Of a DNA stretch of 7,130 bases, positions 5,126-7,130 are shown one piece after another. The notes under the pieces are model-generated. The model saw only the letters and a list, made by a program, of their open reading frames with translations. It was not told where the DNA came from and made no database searches. Position 1 is the first letter of the stretch, and every line of letters begins with the position of its first letter. Position numbers and translations under genes: made by a program. The stretch is from Candidatus Aminicenantota bacterium (GTDB taxonomy: Bacteria > Acidobacteriota > UBA6911 > RPQK01 > JAJDTT01), in NCBI GenBank assembly GCA_026706325.1, contig JAPOYZ010000090.1:1-7130 (forward strand), written 5' to 3'.

Positions 5126-6262
5126 ATGAGCCTGGATTCCATCGAGAACGCCATCGAGGACATCCACGACGGCAAGATGATCATCGTGGTGGACGAGGAG
5201 GACCGCGAAAACGAAGGTGACTTGACCATGGCGGCCGAAAGGGTGACGCCGGATAGCATCAACTTCATGGCCACTCACGGCCGCGGCCTGATCTGCATGG
5301 CCATGACTCCCGAACGGCTGGATCGGCTGGAGATCCCTCTCATGGTCTCCAGGAACGAGTCGATGTACGAGACTGCCTTCTGCGTCAGCATCGAGGGCCG
5401 CCGGAACGTCTCCACCGGAATCTCGGCCGCGGACCGGGCCACCACCATTCTGACCGCCATCGACCCCAGAACACGTCCGGAAGACTTGATCCGGCCGGGG
5501 CACGTCTTCCCGCTCCGGGCCCGGCCCGGAGGTGTCCTGGAACGGGCTGGCCAGACCGAAGCGGCCGTGGATCTGGCCCGGATCGCCGGCCTCGACCCGG
5601 CCGGCGTCATCTGCGAGATCATGAACGAGGACGGCACCATGGCGCGGTTGCCCGACCTCCAGCGTTTCGCGGCGCGGCACGGCATCAAGATCGTATCGGT
5701 CGTCGATCTGATGAAGTTCAGGCTCCGGACCGAACGGTTCGTCAAACGCATCCAGGAGACCCCTTTCGAGTGCGAGCAGGGCCGGTTCCAACTGGTCCTG
5801 TATGAGAATGAGCTGGACGGGAACCGTCACGTGGTCCTGACCAAGGGCAGGGTGAACACCGATGAACCGGTCCTGGTTCGAGTCCACTCCGCTTTGTTGT
5901 TGGGAGACGTCTTTTCCGGATTGAAGCATGACTCGGGACGCGAGCTGCGGAAGGCCCTGGAGTTGATCCAGGCCGAGGGCCGGGGAGTCCTGGTCTATCT
6001 CAGGTACACCGACAAGGAGGACCGGCTGTTGCGGGAGATCACCGGAGAGATCCAGTATCCCGCCAATTTCCGGGACTATGGCGTCGGAGCCCAGATTCTG
6101 GCCGATCTTGGTCTACGCAACATCCGGGTGCTCACCAACCACCCCAAGAAAATCGTCGGCCTGGAGGGCTTCAAGTTGAACGTGGTGGAACAGTTGAGCA
6201 TTCCGGTGCGGAGGACCGGAAGCAGGCAGCGGGAAATGCGGGGCGCTAGGAGCGAGGACTAA
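5126..6262 (+). CDS. ribBA: RibBA-like protein: DHBP synthase domain fused to a degenerate GTP cyclohydrolase II domain
   Basis: The 378-residue product has the RibBA fusion layout. Residues 4-200 are the DHBP synthase domain, which makes dihydroxybutanone phosphate from ribulose 5-phosphate. It keeps DEEDRENEGDL (23-33), Cys57, GHVFPLRARPGGVLER (125-140) and CEIMNEDGTMARLPDL. However, residue 143 is Gln in GQTEAA, where the family has the metal-binding His of GHTEA (E. coli His153). Residues about 207-362 align with GTP cyclohydrolase II, but the zinc cysteines (E. coli 54, 65 and 67) are Leu257, His268 and Ser270. The QEGRGIGL loop and the next segment are replaced by a stretch about 15 residues shorter. 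RDYGVGAQIL and LLTNNPKKI-like VLTNHPKKIVGL remain. The second half is thus predicted to be inactive as a cyclohydrolase, while the first half may retain some activity or none. The ATG is 28 bases after the upstream gene, with a poor Shine-Dalgarno sequence. Confidence 0.9.
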   Translation: MSLDSIENAIEDIHDGKMIIVVDEEDRENEGDLTMAAERVTPDSINFMATHGRGLICMAMTPERLDRLEIPLMVSRNESMYETAFCVSIEGRRNVSTGISAADRATTILTAIDPRTRPEDLIRPGHVFPLRARPGGVLERAGQTEAAVDLARIAGLDPAGVICEIMNEDGTMARLPDLQRFAARHGIKIVSVVDLMKFRLRTERFVKRIQETPFECEQGRFQLVLYENELDGNRHVVLTKGRVNTDEPVLVRVHSALLLGDVFSGLKHDSGRELRKALELIQAEGRGVLVYLRYTDKEDRLLREITGEIQYPANFRDYGVGAQILADLGLRNIRVLTNHPKKIVGLEGFKLNVVEQLSIPVRRTGSRQREMRGARSED

Positions 6263-6272
6263 GGCCCGAAGA

Positions 6273-6305
6273 GGGCACCCACAAGGGGTACCCCTACTTT
6301 TCTTT
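6273..6305 (+). terminator. Probable terminator of the ribBA transcript
   Basis: An eight-base stem with one C-A mismatch (GGGCACCC at 6273-6280 with GGGTACCC at 6286-6293) encloses ACAAG. A pyrimidine-rich tract with several T residues follows (CTACTTTTCTTTC). It begins 11 bases after the ribBA stop, in the 31-base gap before the convergent VWA gene, and the T-rich part lies in the end of that gene. A 12-base perfect palindrome, AGGGGTACCCCT (6284-6295), overlaps it. The position is right, but the stem is short and the T run is interrupted. Confidence 0.4.
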
Positions 6306-7130
6306 CTTCTCAGCCAGGTAGCCTCTCCGGTGGGCAACCTTGAGCTTGTCGATCTTGCCGTCCCCGTTGACGTCCACCTTCACTTCCACCTTGATCCGGC
6401 GCAGCTTCCCGTCCTTCTTGGTGTTGGTCGAGATATAGCCCAAGGAGTACTGGTTCCGCAGCAGATTCGCGATGGTCATAAAGATGTTGGGGAACTGGGT
6501 CACGAAGCGGGGGAAGAACGCCTCCCCTCCGGTGTACTTGGCCATCTCCTTCAAGACCACGTCGGCCTGGTAGAAGTCCATCCTCGTCGTGCTGGAAAAA
6601 CGGTCTTCGTACCGGAGCCTCAGATTCTGGCCGATGCTGATGGGATAGATCACCGCGTTGGTTCTCTTGACCTTGTCCAGGGCCTCTCCCATGTTCTTTC
6701 GGCTGAAGGTGTCGAGCCCGGTAGAGATGAGCACGACGGCAGTCTTTCCCTCCGCCTCTTCGATGCGATCCAGGACGTCGAAGATGGTGTCGTAGAGGTT
6801 GCTCTCCCGGAAGCCGGGGTAGTTCAGGCGCCTCAGGGCTTGAAAGACCTCGAATTTGTCCTGGGTGAAGTCCACCAGGATTTCGGGCTTCAGGTCGTAG
6901 GCAACCACTGCGATCCAGTCATCCTTTCGCATGTTCTCCGCGAAGATCCGGGACCCGAGCCAGGCTTCGTAGAGCATCTCCCACGGCAGGACTGCGCTGT
7001 ATTCGGTCACGAGGACGGCCGTGATGGGAGCTTCGATGGGGCTGAAGTGGGTGAGCTTCTGCTTCACCTTGTTTTCATAGACGTCGAAGTGTTCCTGCTG
7101 AATCCCCTGGATCAGGTTTCCCTTGCGTTC
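6294..7130 (-). CDS. VWFA-related domain protein, C-terminal part
   Basis: The frame is open from the right edge to TAG at 6296-6294, giving 278 visible residues; the N terminus, including any signal peptide, lies outside. An internal GTG at 7067 is not the start, because homology continues upstream: QGIQQEHFDVYENKVKQKL matches the 'L-x-x-E-D-F-x-V-Y-E-[DN]-x-x-x-Q' lead-in of the acidobacterial VWFA-related family (TIGR03436, from memory). A VWA-like domain follows (about residues 36-165), with AVVLISTGLDTFSR and a late block, KYTGGEAFFPRF to NQYSLGYIST. The usual DxSxS metal motif is replaced by VTEYS (41-45), and DGEDT by STGLDT, so metal binding is doubtful. Near the C terminus, DVNGDGKID (253-261; bases 6374-6348) resembles a calcium loop. 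Family members are usually exported, with unknown roles. The gene converges on ribBA. Confidence 0.88.
   Translation of the reverse strand, partial: ERKGNLIQGIQQEHFDVYENKVKQKLTHFSPIEAPITAVLVTEYSAVLPWEMLYEAWLGSRIFAENMRKDDWIAVVAYDLKPEILVDFTQDKFEVFQALRRLNYPGFRESNLYDTIFDVLDRIEEAEGKTAVVLISTGLDTFSRKNMGEALDKVKRTNAVIYPISIGQNLRLRYEDRFSSTTRMDFYQADVVLKEMAKYTGGEAFFPRFVTQFPNIFMTIANLLRNQYSLGYISTNTKKDGKLRRIKVEVKVDVNGDGKIDKLKVAHRRGYLAEKKEK

Noticed and set aside
5120..5929. Long minus-strand open frame opposite ribBA
   Set aside because: The plus-strand RibB/RibA homology covers the entire region, and the opposite frame has a shadow-like composition.
7065..7067. GTG as the start of the VWA gene
   Set aside because: The frame continues to the window edge, and the upstream residues match the conserved lead-in of the family, so the gene is cut by the edge rather than starting here.

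Overview
The window is a GC-rich (roughly 60% by eye), gene-dense bacterial chromosome segment with housekeeping genes and no sign of phage, plasmid or transposon genes. The von Willebrand factor A protein at the right edge resembles the 'VWFA-related domain' family that is greatly expanded in Acidobacteriota. Together with the trpS-scpA-scpB-rluB gene order and a CcsA-type cytochrome c maturation gene, this makes an Acidobacteriota member the best guess. That is an inference from gene content, not from a phylogenetic marker.

Layout. The left edge (1-446, minus strand) holds the N-terminal half of a CcsA/ResC-like heme-handling membrane protein. It is divergent from a seven-gene plus-strand run: trpS (696-1703), scpA (1697-2410), scpB (2404-2937), rluB (3122-3895), ribE (3903-4523), a secreted protein of unknown function (4468-5097) and a ribBA-like gene (5126-6262). 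A convergent VWA-domain gene (6294 to beyond 7130, minus strand) ends the window. The two larger gaps, 447-695 and 2938-3121, are filled with short GC-rich hairpin repeats that appear to belong to one family.

How the genes work together. TrpS charges tRNA-Trp. ScpA and ScpB are the kleisin and winged-helix partners of Smc in chromosome segregation. RluB modifies 23S rRNA. RibE and the RibBA-like protein belong to riboflavin synthesis, but ribD and ribH are not in the window, so the pathway genes are split. Overlaps of 7, 7 and 56 bases and gaps of 7 and 28 bases suggest two translationally coupled blocks, trpS-scpA-scpB and rluB-ribE-hypothetical-ribBA, separated by the 184-base hairpin gap.

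Most notable points. (1) The RibBA-like protein has lost all three zinc cysteines and the main catalytic loop of its GTP cyclohydrolase II half. It also has Gln in place of the metal-binding His in its DHBP synthase half. (2) The intergenic hairpins keep their fold while the stem bases change in a compensatory way. (3) TrpS has a four-cysteine motif like that of the iron-sulfur TrpRS of Thermotoga. (4) The ccsA gene has a promoter placed so that its mRNA may be leaderless. (5) The VWA protein has lost its metal-site motif and carries a Ca-loop-like insert. I found no CRISPR array, tRNA, rRNA, mobile element or defence system.
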